The notes below the pieces were generated by a model, which ran no database searches, was not told the DNA's origin, and saw nothing but the letters and a program-made list of their open reading frames with translations. A stretch of 64,000 nucleotides of DNA from Parasponia andersonii. Taxonomy: Eukaryota > Streptophyta > Magnoliopsida > Rosales > Cannabaceae. Positions 50,330 to 61,950 of the stretch are shown piece after piece. The stretch lies in contig JXTB01000006.1 in NCBI GenBank assembly GCA_002914805.1, positions 1,373,288 to 1,437,287 of the forward strand, written 5' to 3'. The stretch's first letter is position 1, and the number at the start of each line of letters is the position of its first letter. The translations under genes were made by a program, and so were the position numbers.

Positions 50330-51418
50330 GGGACGGAGCCATAATTGTTTCAGCAGGGATTAAANNNNNNNNNNNNNNNNNNNNNNNNNNNNNNNNNNNN
50401 NNNNNNNNNNNNNNNNNNNNNNNNNNNNNNNNNNNNNNNNNNNNNNNNNNNNNNNNNNNNNNNNNNNNNNNNNNNNNNNNNNNNNNNNNNNNNNNNNNNN
50501 NNNNNNNNNNNNNNNNNNNNNNNNNNNNNNNNNNNNNNNNNNNNNNNNNNNNNNNNNNNNNNNNNNNNNNNNNNNNNNNNNNNNNNNNNNNNNNNNNNNN
50601 NNNNNNNNNNNNNNNNNNNNNNNNNNNNNNNNNNNNNNNNNNNNNNNNNNNNNNNNNNNNNNNNNNNNNNNNNNNNNNNNNNNNNNNNNNNNNNNNNNNN
50701 NNNNNNNNNNNNNNNNNNNNNNNNNNNNNNNNNNNNNNNNNNNNNNNNNNNNNNNNNNNNNNNNNNNNNNNNNNNNNNNNNNNNNNNNNNNNNNNNNNNN
50801 NNNNNNNNNNNNNNNNNNNNNNNNNNNNNNNNNNNNNNNNNNNNNNNNNNNNNNNNNNNNNNNNNNNNNNNNNNNNNNNNNNNNNNNNNNNNNNNNNNNN
50901 NNNNNNNNNNNNNNNNNNNNNNNNNNNNNNNNNNNNNNNNNNNNNNNNNNNNNNNNNNNNNNNNNNNNNNNNNNNNNNNNNNNNNNNNNNNNNNNNNNNN
51001 NNNNNNNNNNNNNNNNNNNNNNNNNNNNNNNNNNNNNNNNNNNNNNNNNNNNNNNNNNNNNNNNNNNNNNNNNNNNNNNNNNNNNNNNNNNNNNNNNNNN
51101 NNNNNNNNNNNNNNNNNNNNNNNNNNNNNNNNNNNNNNNNNNNNNNNNNNNNNNNNNNNNNNNNNNNNNNNNNNNNNNNNNNNNNNNNNNNNNNNNNNNN
51201 NNNNNNNNNNNNNNNNNNNNNNNNNNNNNNNNNNNNNNNNNNNNNNNNNNNNNNNNNNNNNNNNNNNNNNNNNNNNNNNNNNNNNNNNNNNNNNNNNNNN
51301 NNNNNNNNNNGAGTAAAAAATTATAAATACATAGAATTTATTAGGCTTTTTCAAAGGGATAAGAAAATTGGGCAGGGGGTTGAGTCCCACTAACTATAAA
51401 GTTAAATGGCTCTGTCCC
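50330..51418. mobile_element. hAT-like element inserted in the GDSL copy; mostly gap
   Basis: The insertion interrupts exon 1 of the broken GDSL gene. Its ends are inverted: GGGACGGAGCCATAA on the left, and GGGACAGAGCCATTT on the right when read backwards. This is close to the CAGGGGCGGAGCCA termini common in plant hAT elements. An 8-base target duplication is possible but imperfect (CTTGATCC and CCTGACCC). Bases 50365-51310 are unsequenced, so any internal content is unknown. Confidence 0.6.
50365..51310. other. Assembly gap (946 N)
   Basis: All bases are N. Open frames that appear to cross it are artefacts. Confidence 0.99.
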
Positions 51419-52384
51419 TGACCCCAGGCTCAGTGACGCCGACTTGATCACGGGTGTCAGCTTCACCTTGGGGGTTCGGGCCTCGACGAGGCGACGACCG
51501 TGGCCAATGGCGTTCTAAGCATGGAGCAGCAACTGAGTAAATTCGACGAAGCCATAAGGAGAATGGAGAAAAGTATTGGGACGAATAGGACTGCGGATTT
51601 GCTGAGGGAGGCCATGTTCGTTGTAAGTGTGGGGACTAATGACGTGGTCTTCAATCTCTACGGCTTTATTCCCTCCAACTTTCAGCGTTCGGCTTCCAAC
51701 TACCCTGACATGCTGCTCCATAGCCTTGGCTCTTTCATTCAGGTATATTCTCTTTAGCTATAGCTGTAAATCAAATTACTTTGATGGTATCAACTCTTTT
51801 AATTATGCTGTACGTATTGTTTTTGTCAACTTATAATCCACCTGATATTAACGTTTCATTCCAATAATATTTAATATGTTTGTTTGTTTCCTTTTTCTTT
51901 TTTTTTTCGTTAGAGGCTAAAGTTAACTAAGATAAACCGCCTTAATTAGCAAAAAGATTTCGGGTCCTTGATCTTTCTAGTAGAAGTGTTTAGTGCTTAT
52001 CCCCAAGTCACTAAGCTTATTAGATTGTACTTTTATAATGCGAATACAACATCGTCGTGATATATTTCGATATAAGTTATGTACCACATAAGCCCATACA
52101 TGAACTGTAGACCTATATGACCATTACAGCCACCATTCGTTGGATGTATTATTGTTTTTTTTTATTATAATCTTTATGAATTCTTTTTGTTGGTGTAGCT
52201 AGAGTTTATCTGATAGGGGAGCACTCAAATTTGGGGTCGCAGGTCTCCCACCAGTAGGATGCATACCATTGCAAATGTCGATAGTGAGCATAATGCCAAG
52301 TCCTCACATGCTACGACGCATGCGTGTGAACCAACAGAATATCGACTCACATGCTTATAACTTCAAGCTTTAACACTTTTTTCC

Positions 52385-52452
52385 GGTTGTGACTAATTGT
52401 CATTTTTAATTACAAAAAAAAAATTATTGTAACTAAAGGGTTATCACGGGAT

Positions 52453-52490
<38 letters not shown>

Positions 52491-53998
52491 GTTTGAGGAC
52501 ATAATACTCACTTTATTTATGCATGCATATCCACGGCAATGGATTTCACATCTTCAATATAACCGATTTTCAATCCTTTCGAGTTTGAGAGATTTTAGGA
52601 GACAATTCTACAATCAAGTAATAGTGTTGTTGTTATACAACTCTTAATTTATTTTTTTTACTATCAAACGAGAGAGAAATTTTTAATCTTCTATTATTCC
52701 TCTCGTACCAAACACAAAAAAGGAGAGTTTCGTCCTTCCTTCCTACCAAATTGGCCTAAGTTTTAAGCAGAGATGTTGTTTTCAATGTAATGTTTGCTGT
52801 TGTTTTCCAAGGAAAAGTCATTAATTAATCTTGTTTCAATTTGAAACATCTAAACGATATGTCGTTGTCAATGAAAGTCTATCATCGTTTACAAGGACAA
52901 GTTGTTTTACAATTTTAGTATCTTAAAAAAAATAAAAAATAACAAAAGAAAAAAAAAATAAAAAACCTTCACTTTCGTCAACGACAATTTATGGGATTCT
53001 TTGGAGTAGGATTGTTAAAAGTTGTAGAAGCTATACGCGTTGTATGATATAGAAGAACGACGATGTTATTTATTCAACTGACAACAAACGTTCTTATATA
53101 TATATTTTAAAGAAAAATGAGACCTATATAATAAACTTTATTTATTATAAATTAAAAAAATATTTATTATTATCCAATTTTCACTCCATTTCATTAGAAA
53201 TAATAAATTTTTGCGTTTATTATTAATATAATTCGAACCATCTAAAACTAAGTTCACAGATAGTAGTTATTCTTAATGTTTGAGTCAACCAACTTTGTCA
53301 AACGTTCTTGTATTTAAGTTACGATAAACTTTTTGAGCACAAAAAGAAATCCTTTTAAACAATAGAAATAGATAACATGTTTCATTAAGATATCAAACTT
53401 GGGACAAACAACACATTCCTTGTATATTTAAGCAATGGACCAAATGTCGTTTTTGGGACGTACGACCTGCTTGTCCTAATGAAATGTAAAGGAAGTCTTA
53501 ATTTAATAAAATCCTTAGCAAAATAACCTTTCTGAATTATAACTCGACCACACTTGATTCATCAAATTATACCTGAAAAATTCTATTTTGCAAAAACTAA
53601 AATGTTGGATTGTTAACTAAACGACACTTTCAAAAAAACTAGTTTCCACATTTTCTAATGTTTCTAATATATATATAAGTTTTGTTATGAGTCTGAAGAG
53701 TCTGAACAGACAGGAAATAGCAAGAACTAGATTCAATTTTTCTTTAAAAAAAAAAAAAAGGAAGGAAAGAGAGAAATTACTTTATAACAAGAAAAATTTC
53801 ATTTAATAGAATTAGCAATGATAAGAAATGAAGCATTGCAAGGCTGAATCTCTGTCAAAATGAACTATTAACATTTATGAGAACATATATAGACTGGAAC
53901 ATATGATACAGAAACCAAAATTTTCTACCACGCAGGCTATCTATACCGTGTTTGACAGCTTGAAACTAAAGTTTGATATGCAAGTGGAATATCCCCAT
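52385..53998. other. Spacer downstream of the broken GDSL copy
   Basis: It contains a long poly-T (about 52456-52486), the right member of the direct repeat (52771-52888) and further TCGTTT-type words. No gene is seen. The last part is presumably the 3' untranslated region of the minus-strand gene ending at 53999. Confidence 0.45.
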
Positions 53999-55084
53999 TC
54001 AGCTTGAGAAGAGCCTAGTGAAAAAGTTTCCTGATTTTGACGTCTGCAAACATGCCACATGCACGTATCTCCCAAACTTATCCACTTGCCTTGCTTCACC
54101 CCTCGTGTCCTTTTTGCAGACTTTACACGTTTTGTCCACCCATCCTTCTTCCACATATTGCCCATCCACTAATAATCACATAAGAAAGATGACCAAATTA
54201 GCCCAAAGTGATACCTCTTCATGATATATGGACTGAGTTAATGGTGTTTTGTTCTACAAGTTCTAAAACAATCCAACATAGAATTTTTCTATGGCTGAAA
54301 CATTTTTTTCAAAGCAAAAACCGATTAAAGAAGCATCAAGTATCTCAATTAGGCAATTAGTCGAAAAGGAAATTATACAAAGTTAAATACAATCTAAAGG
54401 TGAAAAGCAGTCTTAAAGACTCTGAACAGGCATCCATAAAAATAACTATATCCGTAGACACTGCCCAAGAAAATGTCTCATTAAAAAATGATAAAATGGG
54501 AAATATTATGATAAAAATTAATCATAAAACTAGAAACATATCAGAGTAAGAAGCAGTATATCAATAGAAAAAAATGTTGTTACAAGAGAAAATATATAGG
54601 AAGTGACCAAGTGTATACATACCTTCAACGTAAGATTTGAAGAAATCTTTGTATGTTCCTCCAATTTTCCTTCTGAGAGCTCCATACTAAAACAAAACAA
54701 GACAAATCCACTTAGTTAAAAGAATCAAATATAATCAAAATACCAAGCACAAAATGAACAAAGTTGGAAACTGAAACCATTTCATCATACCTGTTCCCTG
54801 GTCATCTTTTCTCCTGACTTGGTAGCTTGTCTTGCATCTTCTAGAAGCTCAGCGTCCTGTGCTGACCTGACCTGAGAAAAGTCAAGTGCCTCAGTTACGC
54901 TGCTAAACAGAGACTGCTTGCTCTTCTTAGGTTCTTCTTCATTTTGGGCCGCTAGGACTCTGAAATTTGAGCTCCTCTTGTTTTGAGCTCCATTTTTGGA
55001 GTTATATGAGAATTGGGTCACGTTAATAATTGGTAAGAAATTGCTTCTTGGAGGTGTCAAAGCTGGGAGAGCTCTTAGTCCCAT
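53999..55084 (-). CDS. Small plastid-targeted protein with CxxC...HxxC motif (3 exons)
   Basis: Exons 55084-54791, 54686-54623 and 54168-53999 have GT-AG borders and join in frame to 175 residues. The first 45 residues are rich in Ser, Pro, Asn and basic residues with few acidic ones, as in plastid transit peptides. After a charged stretch comes YGALRRKIGGTYKDFF, then a module with Cys134, Cys137, His156 and Cys159 (C-x2-C-x18-H-x2-C), a plausible zinc site, ending NFFTRLFSS. I recognise this as conserved in plants but cannot give a sure name or function. It might be a thylakoid or stromal assembly or protease-partner protein, but that is a guess. It is complete. Confidence 0.88.
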
Positions 55085-55300
55085 TGTTACTTTGAACCCC
55101 CCAAAGCTGAGATACTGAATTCTCTCTTTGCGAGCGCTATGAAGACTGAAGCGAAGTCCACTCTCCTTTTATTCTCTTGGTGGGGGGTTTCAGTTTCTCC
55201 CATTTGGACCACTATAATACCGCCACGTGGAATTGAATATGACGTGGCTTGCCGCCATTCGTTTGGAAAACCTGGTGGTTAGGAGAAGAATACGTGGCCC
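55085..55300 (-). promoter_or_regulatory. G-box/ABRE-type cluster upstream of the small plastid protein
   Basis: The palindrome CCACGTGG is at 55223-55230, with further ACGTGG cores at 55242-55247 and 55292-55297. All lie 139-213 bases before the start codon at 55084. G-box elements bind bZIP and bHLH factors in light and ABA responses. Three in 80 bases upstream of a plastid-protein gene suggest light control, by inference. Confidence 0.5.
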
Positions 55301-55883
55301 CTTACTGAACTAATAAATTTTAAAGGAGTGTGCGGTCTTGACTGATAATTCCAAAGGAAAATATCACAATTGAATAATCAGAGGTTATAATGGCTAGTGG
55401 AAAACCAAGATTATTTAAAACCTCACCTTTCTTCGTTTTCTCTAACAAATTAATGGTGTAATTAATTCGTTATTTGTTGTATTCTCTCTCTATGTTTCGC
55501 ATTAAAGTGCGTAGTTACATAAGATAAAACGGTGTAACAAGACATGGTTTGTAGTTACATTAATAAAGATTAGAACCTATTATCTGTTAAATCACAATGT
55601 ACTGGCTTTCTCTATTACACTGTCCAATAGGCCTAAGTTCAAAGCTGTTCAAAAGAGCATTATGATATATTAGTGGTAATTCTACGATTGCACATACTAT
55701 ATCACCTTTAAGATAAATAAAGACCTCTTTTTCTTTTTCTTCCTTTTTTTTTTCTAAGCATAGATACTCTAGATTAAGGTTACTTCCAAGATAAACCTGC
55801 TAGACCTGCACAACCATATATCCCCAGCACACCTCTTTCAGATCTCTAAACAAAATGAGCTAATTTAATTACATACATGTGGT
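55301..55883. other. Spacer between the small plastid-protein gene and KUP2
   Basis: Non-coding. The right part, next to 55884, should be the 3' untranslated region of the minus-strand transporter gene. No repeat or RNA gene is recognised. Confidence 0.4.
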
Positions 55884-58800
55884 CTACACAACATAAACCA
55901 TGCCAACCTCAAGAAGTGACACAGGTGGGACCTTGAGGGCAACATCTGGGCCCCGGCAGTTCTTTCTCAAGAAATTATAGGCAAAGTTAATGGCCACTCT
56001 CTTGAACACAGATGAACCTTGCTTTGCCTGAACATGAGAGTGTCCTAATATGAATGCAGTCCCAGCTTGTTGAGCTTGGTATAGATCTTCCAGCTCCTCT
56101 CGCAGCTGCATTTCGATCTCCAGCTGAGAATTATCAGCTTCAGACTCCTCATCAATGGCAAACCTCACTCTTCTCTCAGGAGTACCCATTGGTTCCATTT
56201 CTATAACATCTGTGATACTTTCTACGGTTGGGAAATCAACAGAGACACTAGCTGGCCCAACAGTCTCCTGAATCTCATAAGCTGGTGCACCAGAGAATGC
56301 CACTGTTCCTATCACAGCCAATCTACACTCACTCGATTCATTAGAGCGAGAGAAATCATCCTCAATGCCAGAGTTAGCCCCATGTGCTTGGCACCAATCG
56401 TATTTGATAAAATCCACCAGCTTATCAACAAGCTCAGACTCAAAGGAGTCAACGTCCTGATGAACATCGCGGTATCCATACCGGACAATGCACCTGTAAG
56501 ATCGATGAGCCGCAGGGCCAACACGGCCCACTAGATACCGCTCAGCAGGGGGAACAAAGGGGACAGGCACTGATTTTACACACACAAAAACAAGGATGCG
56601 GTGGAAGGCTGGAAGGTTGGTGACAAAGCGGGAAAAGTTGGCCGGGATACCAGAAGTGAGATCAGTGAAGACTAAGCCAATTCCAGGGACTCTGGCGATT
56701 CCGAGGCTTGGACCTAAGGCTAGAAGCCATTCCAACGAGACCTTGTTGTGGAGATCATATTCGTACTTCTTGATGGTGGCATAGTGCCAAACAAACATGA
56801 TGGTCATGAGAAAAAGGGCTAGAAGGATGGGAAGCCAGGCACCTTCTGTGAACTTAGTAAGTGAAGCTGAGAAGTAGAGCAATTCAATGGAACCAAAGAA
56901 AATAATAAACAAAAGAGCCACAATAGGGGGCTTATGCCAACAAAGGATTATTGCCAATGAAGTGAGGCATGTGGTCACGAGCATAACCGTCATCACTGCT
57001 AGCCCTGAAAAAAATAATGATAACATCATGGTATTTGAGACCTTAAGTTTTGAATTTTAGAAAGTTGAACTCTGAAACAGCAAACAAAGATGCAAGTCGA
57101 TAAATAGTCAACTTAAAAGCAGAGTAGTTTTTCTTTCTATTTCTTTTTTATTTCCCCAGACAACGAAAATATCTCCAGAACTAGATAAAGTTGTCAAAGT
57201 TATGGAAGAAGATTGAACAGTTTTCAGTGTGACCCACGAGAAGATGTACAAATTACCTGATGCATTGCCCATGTGTTTTGTGTCTCTAAATCCAATGGTT
57301 ACAGCAATGCAGAGGACCATGAGAATCCAATTGATCTCTGGAATGTATATCTGGCCATGTATCTTTTCAGAAGTGTGAACGACCTTGACTCTTGGAAAGC
57401 AACCAAGTGACTGGCTTTGGTTTATGATCGAAAATGTTCCGCTGATGATTGCTTGGCTTCCCACAACTGAAGCAAGAATTGCTACAACAAGAACTGGCCA
57501 CCTTACACAATCTGCAAAATTTTAGGCACCATATCTTCCTTAGTGAGTACTTATACTAGTCAAATACTCAATACTCGCAACAATAAATTCATTTTTTAAA
57601 TCTCATGAAGAACGGGCCCCAATTTTCATTTTGTGCTGTCACGTCTCAGATCCAGTTTTAAGGGAACTGTACATTATTGACAGACCTATTGACTAAATAT
57701 CAAACAATAATATTTACTAACCAAATGCAAGTATGGGGCATACCTGGGACTGAGACATAAAAACTGATTTGATGAGTGGATTGGTGATGTTGTGACAAGT
57801 AAGCAGCTTGGCCCATGTATGCTAAAATAAGTGCTGGATAAACCAGAAAGGTGAAAGCAATCTGCAGTAGGAGAAGGCAAATTAGACTGCCGCTGAATAG
57901 CAGAAAAATAACATTAACCAAATTACAGAATATTTATGGAAACAACAAAAAGGAGGAGCTACCTGAATGGCCGCATACGAGAAGTGTCCCAGATCAGCAA
58001 ACATTGCCTCTGAGCCTGCGAGAATGGACACATTCATTACTGGCATTCGTGTGCAGTGCCTAGTCAAATGCCTTGTATATGTTGGAATTTAACACAATGC
58101 TTATACTTTATGCAATAAATATCATCCGGAATTCATCATATATGCAAGAAAACAATACAAACATGTAAAAACAAACGATGCACATATTCTCTCCAATTTT
58201 ACCTGTTAAGCACAGCAATATTCCACCTAAAGACATCCATCCACTTATCCTTGTCTTTTTCAAGAACTTGAACATGTAGTATGGAGACAGCGCTTGATAA
58301 ACATTACAGTTCCAGCGGAATATGTTGTACAAGCCAAGGGCACTAATGCACAGAAGCCATGTCAACACAATTGGTGCAAAGAAGAATCCAAGTCGATGTG
58401 TGCCATAATGTTGAAGTGCAAAAAGGCACACTAATATGAAGCAAGTAATTGGAATCACAGCATCTGCAATTGGGAGAAATTTTAGATGTTGATACGACAA
58501 ATTTGACAAGCTATGTGAAATAGACTTATTATCCCATGTGATACACAAAAACATAAGAAAAGACATTTATTTCTCAACAACGCATGATGACATCTAAAGT
58601 TATTGCATAGCAAATGAGAGTAGAAAATCATTGATGATTAAATTGCAGTAGACGCAAAACGGTCTCACGTATAACTATGCAATATTTGGTCAAGACAAAG
58701 GTTATAACAACTGTTTGATAGGAGTTCATTTGCAGACTACACAAAAGCCTGCTCTCTTTCTCTTAGTCCCTCATTCTCACTCCTTTCTGTTTGAGGTTTA

Positions 58801-59896
58801 ATCTCAACTAAAACAAACATGGTTACAATATGGCTCCAGAAGAGCTAATATTCTCGCTTTAGCACCTTAGCATGTTTCAGATCTTGGGCCTTCATTTAAC
58901 TGTTGCTGTCCACAAGGTTCGTTTTGACTGAGAATAGCAAATTCAGATATGAAACAGAGTACAAGCTGAGAAGCTTACACTGGTGATGCTCCTTAGACAT
59001 GGAGAACTCAAGGCCAGATACTGCTGAAAAAACTACAAATACGCACAGGCATTACTAACCAGTTGCCAGACGGGGAAAAAACTGCGATTTGCACACAAAA
59101 ATTCAATAAAATATACCTGAAATTACAGGGGTGAGCAGACCATCTCCAATTACCATACAAGTACCAAGAAGAACCAGGATTAGCAAAGCTGTATGAAGGG
59201 CCTTGTACTTCTCAAGTATAAGTTTCACCTTTGAACTGCTTTTACTTTCTGGTGGGTGTTCCAATTTATATGTAGAGAGTGATTCATCAGCAAGCTGTCT
59301 ATTCGGTAAAAGGCTCACTTTTGCATGCCTACATATCAGAGAATACAGAGCAAAAGTACCACCTGCAAGAACATGAACGATAGGTTACATTACAACCCGA
59401 TGAAGACACAATAATTTGTTGTTCAAAGACGTACCCTCTCCATTATCATCAGCTCGGAGAACGATAAAGACGTACTTGAACAGTGGGATTAAAGTAAGAG
59501 TCCAGAAAACAAAAGAGAGAGCCCCATAAATCTCTTCATTTGTATCGGAGTGTTGAATATCTTCTGCAAATGTGCTCTTGTAAACATACAGAGGAGAAAT
59601 GCTCAGGTCCCCATATACCACACCAAGGCTTTGATAAGCTAAGAGAAGGATATTCTTCCATGAATCCTGAAATGCAGTTCAGTAGAATTTTTTTTTTTTT
59701 CCAAGAATCCAGCTCAGTCCCACAAACAAAATTAGACTCCTAAGACATAATAACCATTCATTCCAGCCAAAAAGCCAGAAAGTTCAAAAGGGTTAAATTC
59801 AACGCACATAAAAGCATAAATCGAAGTAACTTGAACTTAAGAAGTGAATTCACGAACCTTTGGACTGTTCCAACACTTTCCATAGTTGAGATCCAT
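55884..59896 (-). CDS. KUP2: KUP/HAK/KT potassium transporter, KUP2 type (9 coding exons)
   Basis: The protein carries potassium across membranes, probably the plasma membrane, and in Arabidopsis KUP2 affects cell expansion. Exons 59896-59858, 59666-59435, 59362-59117, 59032-58979, 58463-58203, 58015-57963, 57861-57744, 57511-57257 and 57004-55884 join in frame with GT-AG borders to 792 residues (794 in Arabidopsis KUP2, from memory). The start MDLNYGKC matches that protein. [13 protein letters not shown] (from residue 28) is the family's K+ motif, and VIGDGLLTP lies near 165. Around a dozen hydrophobic segments occupy residues 18-510, followed by a hydrophilic cytosolic tail ending [11 protein letters not shown]. 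Nothing is missing. Members of the KUP2/6/8 group are close, but the termini favour KUP2. Confidence 0.95.
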
Positions 59897-61950
59897 TGTC
59901 CTCAACCCTCAAATCTTCAAACTAATTCTCATCTGTGAAGGCAGTTATCTGCAGATCTGCATTGAGATTGGAGAAAGTTCTATTGGCAAGCTCAAACAGA
60001 ATAGAAAAATTTTCTGATAACAAGTAATGGAACTTCAATATGACATTTTCCGAGAAACCTATCCAGTTCTCTGCCTTATTCTCAATATCACAGACAGAGG
60101 AGACAAAAGGACACGTTTGCCTATTTTTTTTAATAAACCCACATGACATCCATACTTCTATCCTATTCACTCACATCCCCACCATATCTTTAGAAAGCTG
60201 AGCTTTTTTTAATTTTTTGGCAAAAGTCTCAGAAAAAGAAGAAATTCGAAGTGAATAAATCCTAAAACTCATTGTAAAATCAATCAAATACCAAAAACAA
60301 CCAAAGGCTTAACTACACTAGAATCATGGAAACTGAGTCTCATAATTGTGGAGAGGCCCTTACACATTTGCTCTATAGAGTCATAGACCCTTTTTCCTTA
60401 AAACTTCTTCTCTCTTCTCAGTTTTTCTGGTTAGAAACTGATACTCTTAATCCCCAAAGAAACAAAAGATGAGATGGGCAAAACAACAGGATTATTCAAT
60501 ATAACTATGTGCGCAATAATGTATATGAGAGAAACTGAGAAAAAGATGTCGTTTTTCGCAAGAAAAAGACAACAAAAACAGGAGAGAGTTAAAAGTGATG
60601 TCATCGAACAGGCACAATCACGCGATTAAACGACAGTTACATATACACTACGATACCAAACAAGCGACCACGCAAATAAAGCTGATTCCAAGGGACCATT
60701 TATCAGATATTCATATACCACCCACTTTCTCTTTCCTGTCTCAATCATAATCACTTAACTATGTCGTTACTGCATTTTTGTGGGAATAAAAACATATCCC
60801 ATTTTTCCAAATTCTCACCTAACTTCTTGAACCACATTAACTATTACTGGCTACAGCAAAGTGGAGTTATACAACTTATACTTCTCAAGAAGAAAAGGGG
60901 AGAAAAATAAATAAACCAAAAGGTAAAACGTTACTTTCATGATTGGTAAGTGAGTCAAGAAAGTGGGAGAAGAGTAAATATCCAAAAACAAATGAAAGAG
61001 CATTTATAGCACTCAAAGGACTTTAAAATTCATAAATTGGGTTCATGCAATTAATTTAGGCCAGCTTTTCCCATGTGATGCAAAATGGTCGGTTTCAAAA
61101 GCTAAACATGTTCTTCTCGAACCTCTAAACCTTCTTTTATGTAATCAAAGCAAAGTTGATAAAACCCACTTCTTCCTTTTCCAAAAATGTGCCTTAAGCA
61201 AGCTTTTTGCATCGGTTACGTTTTTTCTGGACTTAAAAAACATACACCTTTGTATGGTCCCATCCCATTATTGAATGACATCATATTGTAAAAACATCAC
61301 ATAGAAATATAACCACAAGTGGATAGAACAACACCCAAATAAATAAAAATCGAACCTGCATAAAAATAGAAACTGATTTGTCCATGATTTTTCCGAAAAT
61401 CTTTTCATACAAACATTGACAAAACGGTACTGGGCCAATCTTGGATCATAGATCTCAAATGCGTTTCGCAGAAACAAGGAAATCAATCAAGGTATGGCAT
61501 TATTTGAGCTCGAAGAACACTTACATGGATCCCTAAAACTCCATAATCGACCAGCTTTGCCACGTTAAAGTTAGAGCATTGTAATGGGTTTTCAAGAGCT
61601 GAAGATTTGTGCTACTGAGAAATGGTGAGTGAAGGTTCAGTGAACAGACCTAAAGGCTGTAAAATCTTCTGCACCAACCGACAATGGCGAATGTAAGCAG
61701 CGAAAACTGAAAAATAAATTTAAAAAAAAAAAAACAATAATAATTATGTTAGAAAATGGGTTAAAGATAATGAATAAATAAATAATAAAAAGGATCGAAT
61801 GGGAATAAAGAGGAACATGGGGTGGTAAGCCTACTCACTTCACTTGTGATTTTGATTCGGTGAAGATTGCGAGGGATTAGTCTTTTAATTTTGTTTTGCG
61901 TATATTATAGTTACACACGAGAGCGGGAATATGGCATTTTATATATTAAA
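59897..61950 (-). promoter_or_regulatory. 5' region of KUP2: probable untranslated exon(s), intron and promoter
   Basis: A good splice acceptor (CTGCAG then ATAACTGCC, at about 59945-59960 on the minus strand) lies 50 bases before the start codon. The leader is therefore probably split by an intron, as in other KUP genes. The donor and first exon would lie further right, perhaps around 61500-61850, but I cannot place them. No protein frame in this stretch is supported. Confidence 0.35.

Larger units (their letters stand above)
44262..52384 (+). pseudogene. Broken second copy of the GDSL esterase gene
   Basis: Pieces collinear with the gene at 34447 are: the signal-peptide/block I region (44262-44353, ending TTTGGGGATTC); 50227-50329; 51419-51742 (most of exon 1, including GTNDVVFNLYG); and part of exon 2 (52199-52384). 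Exon 3 is absent. Lesions are a deletion of about 45 bases after block I, a copia insertion, a hAT-like insertion, a lost base that shifts frame near 51470 and a CAA to TAA stop near 52368. The start codon region is missing. The 51500-51740 part is almost identical to the intact gene. The duplication may therefore be fairly recent, or this stretch may have been converted. Confidence 0.92.
44142..52888. repeat. Direct repeats flanking the broken GDSL copy
   Basis: The left unit (44142-44261) and right unit (52771-52888) share AGATGTTGT, TTCAATGT, GGAAAAG, TTAATCTTGTTT and ATGTCGTT...TGAAAGT in the same order, over about 115 bases. They bracket the pseudogene and everything inserted in it. This suggests the GDSL copies arose by tandem duplication of a unit that carried this 5' flank, with later loss of a third copy's body. 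Confidence 0.55.

Noticed and set aside
50323..51393. Open frames of 323-356 residues across the gap, on both strands
   Set aside because: Almost all residues are unknown because the bases are N.
57005..57029. 381-residue frame starting MMLSLFFSG as a separate gene
   Set aside because: The first nine residues are intron; a TTTCAG acceptor at 57005-57010 opens the last KUP2 exon.
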